A stretch of 64,000 nt of DNA from Meconema thalassinum (taxonomy: Eukaryota > Arthropoda > Insecta > Orthoptera > Tettigoniidae): assembly GCA_946902985.2 (NCBI GenBank), contig OX336396.1, positions 237,476,297 through 237,540,296 on the forward strand, given 5' to 3'. Of this stretch, positions 10,231-19,500 are shown one piece after another (positions within the stretch are counted from its first letter, which is position 1; every line of letters begins with the position of its first letter). The translations under genes were made by a program, and so were the position numbers. Below the pieces are notes generated by a model. It saw only the letters and a program-made list of their open reading frames with translations. It did not search any database and had not been told where the DNA came from.

Positions 10231-10495
10231 AAGGATGGTGAGAGCAGGCCCGACGAGAGGGATGGGCAAACGGGGCTGTAGCCCTTGGACCCGGTCTTGC
10301 CAAGAGGTCCGCGAAAATAGGAAACCCCAGAGTAGAAAATTTACCCAATTTTACGTATTTGCCAACAAATTAGACATTTTATTGTATTCAGTGTATCTGA
10401 ATCAATTGAATACGGCAGGACTGCCTACCCTTTGGCCCACGAGACTATTTTCTCCAGCCCGCCGCTCCGCGCCCGCGCCGCGCCGCGCCGCGCCG
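10231..10495. other. unassigned, ending in a CGCCG repeat
   Basis: The last 25 bases are repeats of CGCCG/CGCGC, which form the GC-rich target site used by the Transib-like element that follows. Confidence 0.6.
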
Positions 10496-10534
10496 CACAG
10501 TGTGTCGAATCCCAATTCTAGGTGGAAAAAATTA
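10496..10534 (+). repeat. left TIR, RSS-like (heptamer-23-nonamer)
   Basis: Heptamer CACAGTG at 10496-10502, spacer 10503-10525, nonamer-like AAAAAATTA at 10526-10534. Confidence 0.85.
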
Positions 10535-10878
10535 ATAACTTCGTTAATAATGCTGGGATTCTATTAAAAGTTGGCAATATACCGTTTTCGAGGTCGCTGA
10601 ATTCATTTCTGGAATCGTCTAAAGTATGTGATCTTCGGGGGGTAAATATATAGGGGTGAGGGGTAAGGTGAGGTGTAAAAAATGACCGGAAGCAACACAA
10701 GAATCATCCATTTATGGTAGTAAAATTCACGATTTGGATGTGTATTTGATAATTTATGACAGTGGTAAACATACTATTTAAAACTGGATAAAATATGAAT
10801 AACAATGAGACTTTCAGTTAAGTATTCTTGTTACACCTTATTTGAGGGAATAGACGCAGTCACTGTATGTAAAATCAT

Positions 10879-13800
10879 AACTCCGCCATTGCCCGGTCCC
10901 AAGTCCGGGATGAGAAAGGAGGAGGGTTCGATGGCAGGCTTAACAACAAGCCGGTCGGTAAAACAAATTCTGTTGTATCTCAATGCACTGGCTAGAATAA
11001 ATATTATGGATGAAACTGCTAGGGCGTTCCCCGCTGTAGGCGACGCGCATCATCATCGCCCGAATGGTGTGAGAAATGTGCAAGGGCTCCCCACTCAAGG
11101 ACGGGGTGGGCTAAAGAAGCGAGTCCAACAAATCAGAATGGCAACCATTAACATTGGTACTCTTACGAGTCGAAGTCGAGAACTTGCAGATACCTTGAAG
11201 AACCGACAAGTAGATATTGCCTGCATCCAGGAAACCAAATGGTCTGGCTCAAAATCCAAGGATATTGGTGAAGGATACAAATTATTCTACCACGGAAAGA
11301 TATCAGGCAGGAATGGCGTAGCTATAGCTGTGAGTACAAAGTTCAGAGATCATGTCTCTGAAGTAAACCGTCTTTCTGACCGATTGATGTCTATTAAGAT
11401 CGACACTGGTACGAAAACCTTACGTGTGGTTTCATGTTATGCTCCACAAACTGGGTGCACGGATGATGAGAAGGATGAATTTTGGAACAACCTCGAAACT
11501 TACCTACAGTTTGTTGAAGAAGAACTCCTGTTCATTGGTGGTGACTTAAATGGCCACGTTGGAGGGAATAGAAATGGTTTCGAGACAGTACATGGTGGAC
11601 AAGGCTTTGGAGAGCGAAATGAGGATGGAAACAGAATCCTGGAATTTGCTGAGGCCTTAGACTTAGCTGTGACTAACACCTTTTACAAAAAACGACCATC
11701 GCATCTCATTACCTACAGTAGTGGTGGAAGAAATACGCAGATTGATTATTGGCTGGTACGAAGGAGTGATCTGAAGTTTGTCACTGATGTAAAAGTCATA
11801 CCATCAGACATTATTGCACCCCAACATCATCTGCTTCTCCTCAATTTTAGGATTCGCCTTGATCTCGGCAAGAAAAGTCTTAAATCTACATCGGAACGAA
11901 TTAAATGGTGGAAATTAAAACAACATCACATCCAGCTGAAAACATCTATAGGTTCTTTATCTATGCCAGAACAAGGTCAACACGTTGATGAAATCTGGGC
12001 AAAGGCCTCCACACATATTACGACTTGTGCTACTGACATCATGGGTAAATCAAAACCTGGACGCAGTTTTATCAATAAAGAGATATGGTGGTGGAATTCT
12101 CATGTCCAAGATGCCATCAGGATGAAGAAGTTAGCGTATAAGACCTGGCTCCAATCGGGACTGGATCTTGATCGTCAGCAATATAGAAGATTGAAGTCGG
12201 TGGCAAAACAGGAAGTGGCAAAGGCTAAAGCAGACCATTACAAGAGCATGTACGAAGAGCTCAACACACCAGAAGGAGCAAATAATATCTACAGACTAGC
12301 GAAGAATCGCCATCGTTCCACTCAAGATGTTGGACATGTTATGATCATTAAGAATGAAAATCAACAACCTCTACGGAAACCTAATGAGATCCTTAACCGA
12401 TGGAAACAGCACTTCGAAAATATTAGCAACGAAGAATTTCCGCATCCGCCACTACCAGCTGTGGATCCTGTACTTGGTCCAGTACCAGCCATCACGGTTG
12501 CCGAAGTGGAGACCGCTATGAAGAAAATGAAAAATGGAAAGGCAACTGGACCGGATGATCTCCCATCGGAGGTGTGGAAGATGCTTGGATCACAAGCAGC
12601 TCAGTTTCTAGCAGATCTCTTCAACAAGATCATCAATGAAAACGAAGCTCCTCTTACTTGGCTCAGCAGTGTAACAATACCAATATGGAAAGGTAAAGGA
12701 GATGTGCACAACTGCTCAAATTATCGACCGATTCGCCTGCTTTGCCACACTATGAAGATATTTGAGCGTATCGTGGATACACGCCTTCGTGACATAATCA
12801 AGATTGCCTCAAACCAGTGTGGTTTTATGAAAGGTACAGGGACAATCGATGCTATTCACGCCGCTCGTCTTTTGATGGAAAGGCACCTAGAAAAGCGGAA
12901 ACCACTCCATATAGCCTTCTTGGATCTTGAAAAGGCCTTCGACAGGGTACCTCGTGATCTAATATGGTATGCACTACGACAGCATGGGGTACCAGAAGCA
13001 TATGTTCAATGGGTTCAGCTTCTTTATCGGAATGTCACCAGCTATGTCCGATGTGCTTCAGGAAACTCCGCAACTTTTCCCATCCGAGTTGGTGTTCATC
13101 AGGGGTCAGCTTTGTCCCCGCTCCTGTTCATCATCTGTCTTGACACCATCGCAGCCGAACTTCTGCAACCACATCCCTGGACCTTGCTCTATGCTGACGA
13201 TATCATTGTAGCCTGCAAGTCTCGCCAAGAATTGGAACAACATGTTCAATGTTGGAAAACTGCATTAGACACCCATGGCCTACGACTTAATATTGGGAAG
13301 ACAGAGTATATGGAGTGTGGAGTACCAAGTGAAGGATCTATTCACATTGATGGCACTGAACTCCGAAAATCATCTGCATTCAAATACTTGGGTACGCTAA
13401 TCTGTTCAGATGGCCAAACACTCCCAGATGTCCGAAACAGAGTCAACGCTGCATGGCTGAAATGGCGCCAAGTTACTGGAGTCCTTTTTGACCGGAATGT
13501 GCCACTATATCTGAAGTCGAAAATTTACAGAACCATCGTTCGACCAGTAGCACTGTACGGTACTGAATGCTGGCCAGTAACGAAGAGACATGAACAACAA
13601 CTGCATGTCATGGAGATGAAGATGATTCGCTGGACACAGGGACTTACTAGACTGGACCACATCAGGAATGACAATGTTCGAGCTACATTTGGTGTGGCTC
13701 CAATCCATGAAAAAATGCGGGAGAGCCGTCTGCGTTGGTATGGCCATGTACTGCGTAGCAATCACTCTTCAGTCGCGAGAACTGCACTTGACATCAGTCC

Positions 13801-13976
13801 AGAAGGCCGACGACCACGAGGGCGACCGAGAAAGCGCTGGCTGGATACTATGCGGGAGGACATGCAACTAGTGAATGCCACAACTAGAGACGCTCAAGAT
13901 CGAGCAGTATGGAAGAAAAAGTGCAGAAAAGCAGACCCTGCAATAAAGCGGGATTAATGCTAGGAAGATGATGATG
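10879..13976 (+). mobile_element. full-length RTE-type LINE with 17-bp TSD
   Basis: A perfect 17-bp direct repeat ACTGTATGTAAAATCAT lies at 10862-10878 and 13977-13993. Between them is a very short 5' UTR, one long intact ORF and a 3' end of only about 20 bp finishing in GATGATGATG. Short microsatellite 3' ends and a single ORF are typical of RTE. The perfect TSD and unbroken ORF mark a young insertion. It sits inside Transib-like element 1. Confidence 0.93.
10910..13957 (+). CDS. RTE-type retrotransposon polyprotein (endonuclease + reverse transcriptase)
   Basis: The protein nicks target DNA and copies its own RNA into the nick. The frame opens at 10805, but 10805-10878 is host DNA plus TSD, so the first Met inside the element (10910, 1015 codons) is preferred. 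An apurinic-type endonuclease starts near residue 75: TINIGTLTSR, IACIQETKW, FIGGDLNGHVG, QIDYWLVRR and APQHHLL. The RT follows: SVTIPIWKGKG, NYRPIRLL, AFLDLEKAFDRVPR (motif A), GVHQGSALSPLLF (motif B) and LLYADD (motif C, Tyr codon at 13190). The C-terminus has IVRPVALYGTECW, SRLRWYGHVLRS and a basic RRPRGRPRKRW, as in RTE/BovB-group proteins. No stop or frameshift is seen. Confidence 0.93.
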   Translation: MRKEEGSMAGLTTSRSVKQILLYLNALARINIMDETARAFPAVGDAHHHRPNGVRNVQGLPTQGRGGLKKRVQQIRMATINIGTLTSRSRELADTLKNRQVDIACIQETKWSGSKSKDIGEGYKLFYHGKISGRNGVAIAVSTKFRDHVSEVNRLSDRLMSIKIDTGTKTLRVVSCYAPQTGCTDDEKDEFWNNLETYLQFVEEELLFIGGDLNGHVGGNRNGFETVHGGQGFGERNEDGNRILEFAEALDLAVTNTFYKKRPSHLITYSSGGRNTQIDYWLVRRSDLKFVTDVKVIPSDIIAPQHHLLLLNFRIRLDLGKKSLKSTSERIKWWKLKQHHIQLKTSIGSLSMPEQGQHVDEIWAKASTHITTCATDIMGKSKPGRSFINKEIWWWNSHVQDAIRMKKLAYKTWLQSGLDLDRQQYRRLKSVAKQEVAKAKADHYKSMYEELNTPEGANNIYRLAKNRHRSTQDVGHVMIIKNENQQPLRKPNEILNRWKQHFENISNEEFPHPPLPAVDPVLGPVPAITVAEVETAMKKMKNGKATGPDDLPSEVWKMLGSQAAQFLADLFNKIINENEAPLTWLSSVTIPIWKGKGDVHNCSNYRPIRLLCHTMKIFERIVDTRLRDIIKIASNQCGFMKGTGTIDAIHAARLLMERHLEKRKPLHIAFLDLEKAFDRVPRDLIWYALRQHGVPEAYVQWVQLLYRNVTSYVRCASGNSATFPIRVGVHQGSALSPLLFIICLDTIAAELLQPHPWTLLYADDIIVACKSRQELEQHVQCWKTALDTHGLRLNIGKTEYMECGVPSEGSIHIDGTELRKSSAFKYLGTLICSDGQTLPDVRNRVNAAWLKWRQVTGVLFDRNVPLYLKSKIYRTIVRPVALYGTECWPVTKRHEQQLHVMEMKMIRWTQGLTRLDHIRNDNVRATFGVAPIHEKMRESRLRWYGHVLRSNHSSVARTALDISPEGRRPRGRPRKRWLDTMREDMQLVNATTRDAQDRAVWKKKCRKADPAIKRD

Positions 13977-14341
13977 ACTGTATGTAAAATCATCCAGATT
14001 AAAAACGTATATTAAATTGTTATTAAACATAGAACAACGAAATATGCAAAAAAAATAGCGTTTATTTTCTAAAAATAAAAGAATATTCGTCAAAATCATT
14101 CAAACAATTTCTTTATAACAACATGTCATTTTACAGTCTTGTTAATGACGTAGTTTTAGTAAACATACTGTACTTCACACCCGAGAACAATATTATTTCT
14201 CTAGAAAAGCATGGAAATAAAGACAGCATATATTGAATATCAGGCCTATTTCTCCTCTTGCAAATAAAAAGAAAACGCCCATTCGTCAAGTAATGTTCTC
14301 ATTAATCTCACTCCCCTCAATAATAACAAAATGTCTAATGT

Positions 14342-14944
14342 TCATTCGTCACCTGATTCTTCTGTAGAGTCCAGAGCATCGTAGTCATTGCTATACTGGT
14401 CGTCATCATTTGATGTCCAAGTTCCTTGGGGGTCATTAAGTAACTCAATAGCATCCATAGGTAGATTACCTATGTACGTGTCATTGTTCTTCCTGCACTC
14501 TCCCATTTTTGTTAATATTATGGGATATCAACTTAATTTTGTTTCTTAGCTCCTGCACCTGAGTGTCAGTAAGAGTTGTAGGATCAAATTTATTCATAAC
14601 ATATTGAAATATGACGTCTGTACGCCCCTATTTACGACACGACCGCCACGCGTTGAAATATTCTTCTCGCGGTAATGCCCACATAGTCACTGAAAATAAG
14701 AAAATAAACCATCATGCACATTCGTGCGCAACCAAACCACCACAGATCCTGAATCTACATTAAATTTCCTATCGAATGACGTTTAAAGTAAAGTGGCACT
14801 TTGGGGCACTCATAAAGTAAATAATTTATTTAGTGCAGAAAGCTTGTATTACGCATAAAAGTGCGAACACATACCTCTTTTCACTATTCCATGAGCCGCA
14901 GAAGACAACACCTCGTTAAACTCACTAGAATCACAACGTCCGGT
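14342..14944 (-). pseudogene. two-exon ORF remnant inside Transib-like element 1
   Basis: Minus strand. Open codons 14944-14875 (CDSSEFNEVLSSAAHGIVKR) end at a donor-like AG|GTATGT. An intron of 185 bp ends TTATTTTCAG at 14690. Exon 2 starts in frame with VTMWALPREEYFNAWRSCRK, hits a stop, then remains open for KFDPTTLTDTQVQELRNKIK. After a frame change near 14510 it ends in an acidic tail (GTWTSNDDDQYSNDYDALDS, then GDE and stop at 14342). I do not recognise the family. It may be residual transposase or captured host sequence. The stop and frameshift make it non-functional as read. Confidence 0.5.
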
Positions 14945-15106
14945 TCACTCCGACACCTCCTATCAAATGACCTGATAACTGCCAGGAAGACGTTTCAGCA
15001 CCTATAATCTCCCTCTTACGCACAGAGAGCGGAAAGGAAGACCGAAGGTCATCATCTGGTTTGTTCACTATCGAATGTGCCAGTTTTCGCTTTCATTTGC
15101 GACAGT

Positions 15107-15145
15107 GAATTTTTTCCACCTAGATATGGGATTCGACACACTGTG
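15107..15145 (-). repeat. right TIR, RSS-like (heptamer-23-nonamer)
   Basis: On the minus strand: CACAGTG (15145-15139), 23-bp spacer, AAAAAATTC (15115-15107). Confidence 0.85.
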
Positions 15146-15150
15146 CGCCG

Positions 15151-15996
15151 TGTCGCCAAAACTCTGAGACAACTTAAGCCAACTGGACAAAGCAGTGCAC
15201 GCGCACCCCTACCCAATGCAGTTCCACTCGTCGCACTTAACTAAATTATCATGAACTTTATTTCATAATTTGATTAATAATTGTGTCAAATGAACATAAA
15301 TACTAACTCTTTGTCATTCATGCTGTATGAGTGTGTTGAATAGCATCGTAGGCTACTTCTATTTTAAAGGGATTTATTAAAAATATGTAAATTTATTTTT
15401 AGTGTTTTATTTTATATCCACAACAAATAACTATAGAAAACAGCAACAATACTAAGAAAAGTATGGTCAGACAGCCACAAATCTCACCATATTGCACCTA
15501 TAGTTAAAAAAAAATCCATAACCCCCAAACCCCCCGGAGTGTTATTGGCTCACAAAGTCCCCCAACTATAAGTATTTACAATGTGGCCCTTAGTTTAAAA
15601 AAAGGCTGGGCACCCCTGGAATACGGTATGCTACTAAATACTATATTGAGAACATGTAAATAACCATTATCTTCATATCTTCGCGGCCAGAGAAATAGTA
15701 AAGTTTCCACTGTTTATATGGAGGGAAGTTTCTAAACATTTCAACTCGATGTAATAGCCGCTAAGCTATATTTATGAACCTTCGAAAGTTGGAATTTTAG
15801 TACATAAAATTGTGAAAGGCGTTGAACTTGTTCTTGCAATGAGAAAGAGTAACATTTTCGGTCAGATACAACAAAAACGACATTGCAAATTTACAATGAA
15901 CAAAATTAGTACGTTCCGAAAAAAAGTAAATTAAAAAATTCAAATTAGTTTAATGAATTTCGTCGGTGTGTAAATAATTATTGTTATGAATCTAAA
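15151..15996. other. unassigned, with a lone hAT-like end
   Basis: AT-rich. AAAAAAAGGCTGGGCACCCCTG near 15598-15619 reads on the minus strand as a hAT-like terminus (CAGGGGTGCCCAGCC), but no matching left end was found. Confidence 0.4.
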
Positions 15997-16435
15997 TCTT
16001 TGAATTTTTTATGAATCTAATTTCGCCAAATAACCGACAAACTTATTCTCACCTTGTTTATCAAAGCTTTATTATCAGCGACGTTTCGATCGCCAGGTCA
16101 TTTTCAAGCTACAACAGAACATAGCGATGTTGTTTACAACCGTCAATTGCACTTATATTTAACATAAACTATAAAATAAAATAAAAACATTAAGTCTCTT
16201 TGCCACTTTGGTCAATCTGCAGCTCAACACACAAGTACTGGAATGTAAGTTCCGTACAACCTTTCAGAGCGATGCTGTTACGACCGTCAATTGCACATCG
16301 CTATGTTTTGTTGTAGCTTGAAAATGATCTGCCGATCGAAACGTAGCTGATAATAAAGCTTTGATAAACAAGGTGAGAATAAGTTTGTCGGTTGTTTGGC
16401 GAAATTAGATTCATAAAAAATTCAAAGTTTTTTTA
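15997..16435. mobile_element. MITE-like element with inverted arms of about 140 bp
   Basis: Left arm 15997-16140 and right arm 16290-16435 are inverted copies, about 93% identical by eye (TTTGAATTTTTTATGAATC, AATTTCGCCAAATAACCGAC, TTATTATCAGCGACGTTTCG). The spacer also has a duplicated GACCGTCAATTGCAC in direct orientation (16140-16155, 16274-16288). There is no coding capacity. Confidence 0.8.
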
Positions 16436-16642
16436 GTGGGCCTTAAAAATTTAAAAGCAAATTTGATATTTACATGATGTCACGGGGACGAACCAATATG
16501 GAGAGGGCCCGTACGACCTAGCCATAGGGCCCGTACTCGCTCTCCACGGCCCTGGGTGGGAGACGATAGGAGAGAAAAGTTTGGACGTGTACTGTGAAGG
16601 AGGCCAAGGCTCGCCCAGGGCTGTAGCATCGAGGAAGTAAGT
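16436..16642. other. unassigned GC-rich spacer
   Basis: Contains GGGCCCGTAC twice (16506-16515 and 16526-16535). No further assignment. Confidence 0.4.
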
Positions 16643-17100
16643 TATTCATAATGTTGAATTTTGGGCTTATGCCATGTATTATTATATTCAAATTCGACGC
16701 GTTTCGAAAGAAACCATGTCTTTCTTCGTCAGGAATAATCTGATATACGACAAAAGATTGCTAAGAGAAAGCAACAAAGAACATAATATAAAAGGTGCCC
16801 AAAGATGGACGCCATTATAGCCCCATGTAGGGACAACGAAAAGCAGCAGTGTATTACTTTCTCAGGGTTCTGATAATAGGTAGCCAGGATTCACTGAGAT
16901 TGTAGCCGGTGTCGCGGTCATGGGGCTATAATGTCGTCGATCTTTGGGCACCTTTTATATGTTCTTTGTTGCTTTCTCTTCGCAATCTTTTGTCGTATTT
17001 CAGATTATTCCTGACGAAGAGAGACATGGTTTCTTTCGAAACGCGTCGAATTTTAATATCATAATACACGGCATAAGCCCAAAATTCAACATTATGAATA
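16643..17100. mobile_element. foldback element with 180-bp inverted arms
   Basis: Arms 16643-16828 and about 16918-17100 are inverted copies running from TATTCATAATGTTGAATTTT to the inner GGTGCCCAAAGAT. The loop is about 90 bp. Each arm carries a CTGACGA ... hairpin ... GAAAC motif. The extent of the arms would let the RNA or single strand fold completely. No coding region. Confidence 0.85.
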
Positions 17101-17307
17101 GTATAACGGGCCGTGAAAGTCTAAATGATAATATAAGTAAGTTACCCCTTGTTACCGCAACAATAACGGCCACGAGTAACGGGGTTGCTCTCAACCCTAC
17201 TCATCAGCTAGTGAAACATTCTGCACTTGCATGACGTAATAGCAATTGAGAAAGTAGGTCTGACTACAGTAGTCTAAAATGACATAGTCGCGGTCGGCTC
17301 GCGAAGC
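17101..17307. other. no recognisable feature
   Basis: Unassigned. Confidence 0.4.
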
Positions 17308-17480
17308 GTTGAAGGAGGAAAAGTCGTGAATAAATTCCTACGCACATGATTAAAGATTCTCGGAGTAGAGGGGGACCCCACCAACACACCCATTCCTCTT
17401 TTCCTTTCTACAGCAGCAGCTGCTTGTTATATCTCCATTGTGCAGACAGTTTGCCCTCAAGGTGTTAGTTGCTGTTGACC
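17308..17480 (+). repeat. dispersed repeat, copy 1
   Basis: Shares GTGAATAAATTCCTACGC, GGGGACCCCAC-like and GTAGCAGCTGTTGCT-like stretches with 22595-22760, in the same order and spacing. The family is unknown. Confidence 0.6.
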
Positions 17481-17510
17481 CGTGAACACTATCCCTCTCC
17501 CACAACACAT

Positions 17511-17886
17511 TATCGGGTTCAAACCCGGCCGAAGTCGTCGGATTTTTTAAGAGTGTTAAAATCCTTCAGTATGCATTCTTTCGGAGGGGAAGTAAAGCCG
17601 GCGGTCCCATGTCATACATTTATGGCATGTAAAAGATCCTTCCACAGACTAATCTTGTGTGAAGCTAAATTTCTAAGTTAGATTTTGTTGGAACGCTCTA
17701 TGAAAGTTCCAATGTTCACCACTAGGTATCATTGACATCTGGTAGCGAAAGTTGGAATTACTTGAAATGGAACGGAACTTGTAGCTCACTCTATGGGTGT
17801 CTGCTTGAAGCAGATACAGACTCTGGTGAGCTGGATATTTCCTCGGACACTCCCGGCACTAAAAGCCATACGATAAATAAAAAACT
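17511..17886 (+). mobile_element. SINE-A body with tail T2, 5'-truncated
   Basis: Starts at the SINE-A B box (GGGTTCAAACCCGGCC). The normal T1 tail is replaced by T2: GTAGCTCACTCTATGGGTGT, CTCGGACACTCCCGGCAC, AAAAGCCATACGATAAATAA. Other T2 carriers: 23178-23574, 24225-24643 and 49580-49928. Confidence 0.85.
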
Positions 17887-18159
17887 AACAAGTCATGCAT
17901 TTGCCTGCTGCGACTTAGCATGGTTTTATTTTCCAATATGTGATAAGATTTTGGTTATCTTGAGTCCATTGGCGTCACTAGCGTTGGTGTCCCCAGGTGG
18001 GAAATGTCGAGCTGCGCTAATGGGTTAGAGCAAAAGAGTCCAGTTAGCTCTCGCTAATGGGTTTGGGAGATGGGTGGAGGTAAACTGTCTCTCCTGAAAG
18101 GGAAGCTGAGCGATGAAAAGACAGACCGCTACACACGGTATATCGTGACTTCCTGGAGT

Positions 18160-18245
18160 ACGCCTCGTGGTTTAGTGGTTATCAATGTTGGCCGCCACTC
18201 CGGAGGCGAGGGTTCGATTCCCAGCTCTGGCAAGAACATTCTGGC
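18160..18245 (+). mobile_element. SINE-E head fragment
   Basis: GCCTCGTGGTTTAGTGGTTA (A box) and GGTTCGATTCCCAGCTCTGG (B box) match SINE-E heads. No CCD follows. Confidence 0.75.
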
Positions 18246-18378
18246 GCAGTTAATAAGTTATCTACGTGGCAGTGTACATAGATGCATTTTGGTTCCCATA
18301 GTAAATTTATAAAGCTTATAACTACGACAAAAACTCTTACAGTAAAATGGCTATGTTGGTCTAAAAAGTAACTATGAA

Positions 18379-18853
18379 CTTCTATGCCCAAGGTCGTGGT
18401 TTCAAATCAGGCCGAAGTTATCGGATTTTTTAAGAGCGTTAAAAATCCCTCAGTATGCCTTCCTTCAGAGGGGAAGTAAAGCCGGCGGTCCCGTGTCATA
18501 GATTTATGGCATGTAAAAGAACCTTCCGCTAATACACTTGTGTGAAGCTAAATTATAGGTTAGATTTGACTAACGCTCTTAGGTTCCAACGTTCATCGTC
18601 AGGAGCTGACTGCGGTGGCGTCTAGTAACCAAGTTCAGACTAGTTGTTGTTGACGGCGGCGTTTGGTAGCAAAGGTAGGAAGTACTTGAAATTGATCGTC
18701 TGCAGTCCTTACCTGAATTACAGATAACACACACTAATACAGCCATCACAATAATTAACACCGGTTATGAGACAAATTGTACACACACCCAAAGTACATG
18801 GGGTTACATGACCGCGTTGTAACCGCCCCTAAACTGAGGAAGCAACCAACCTT
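18379..18853 (+). mobile_element. SINE-A, 5'-truncated, with 12-bp TSD
   Basis: Begins at CTTCTATGCCCAAGGTCG, lacking the A box, yet TSD AGTAACTATGAA lies exactly at its edges (18367-18378, 18854-18865). The truncation therefore occurred at insertion. Confidence 0.9.
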
Positions 18854-19007
18854 AGTAACTATGAAACACACACATACAAACAAAAAGACCGAACTTAAGC
18901 TTTAAGTTCAAAGCTAAGGAAATACAGGAATGTAAAAAAGTGCCGAAACTTGAAAATGAGTAGGATTGGATTGGATGTCTCTTGAGATAATGAGTTTTTA
19001 GTGAAGA

Positions 19008-19196
19008 GTAGGGGCGTGGTGGCTCAGCGGTCAAGCTGTGTGCCTCTCACCAAGGCGGACCGGGGATCGATTCCCGGTCAATGCATGTGAGATTTTCGAA
19101 GTGAAATGCCTTGTCCTGTGGTTCGGATTCCACGTAAAAAGGAGGTCCCGTGGCTCATGATCACGCGATTAACGGTCACGTTAAAACTACAAGCTA
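19008..19196 (+). mobile_element. SINE-C with 10-bp TSD
   Basis: Full head (GGGGCGTGGTGGCTCAGCGG, B box GGATCGATTCCCGG) and body to AAACTACAAGC, without the CTTC tail. TSD TTAGTGAAGA lies at 18998-19007 and 19197-19206. Confidence 0.9.
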
Positions 19197-19500
19197 TTAG
19201 TGAAGAACAGTTTTCAGGGGTGATACCGAGCTGCGCTAATGGGTTCTCTCTACGGGGAGTAGGTGTTAGGGGTGTCCAATTATTTTTACATTAGATTAAA
19301 CATACTATTTCACAAAATTATAAAAAATCTGACTGCCAAAACTAGTAATGAAGATACTATTATTCCGGTTCGTGCGACATAATAGAATTGAAGACTGAAT
19401 CTCAGGAGAACTCGTGCTCAGGAGCACTTTTTGTCTCATGACGAGAGCACCAAATTTCATTTAAAGAGCACCGGGTTGAGAATACCTGCCCACATTTCAT

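Larger units (their letters stand above)
10496..15145. mobile_element. Transib-like transposon 1, RSS-like termini, TSD CGCCG
   Basis: The termini are inverted repeats of about 39 bp with two mismatches. Each starts CACAGTG (10496-10502; complement at 15139-15145), then a 23-bp spacer, then AAAAAATTA or AAAAAATTC. A 5-bp repeat CGCCG flanks both ends (10491-10495, 15146-15150). Transib elements are known for 5-bp GC-rich target duplications (CGNCG) and termini of the form CAC(A)RTG-23-A-rich nonamer. Removing the nested LINE leaves about 1.5 kb, so the copy is non-autonomous. It carries a decayed two-exon ORF on the minus strand. Confidence 0.82.

Noticed and set aside
11095..11280. minus-strand ORFs overlapping the RTE gene
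   Set aside because: Antisense shadows of the intact RTE reading frame.
16944..17234. 96-codon plus-strand ORF
   Set aside because: It reads through one arm of the foldback element; shadow of an inverted repeat.
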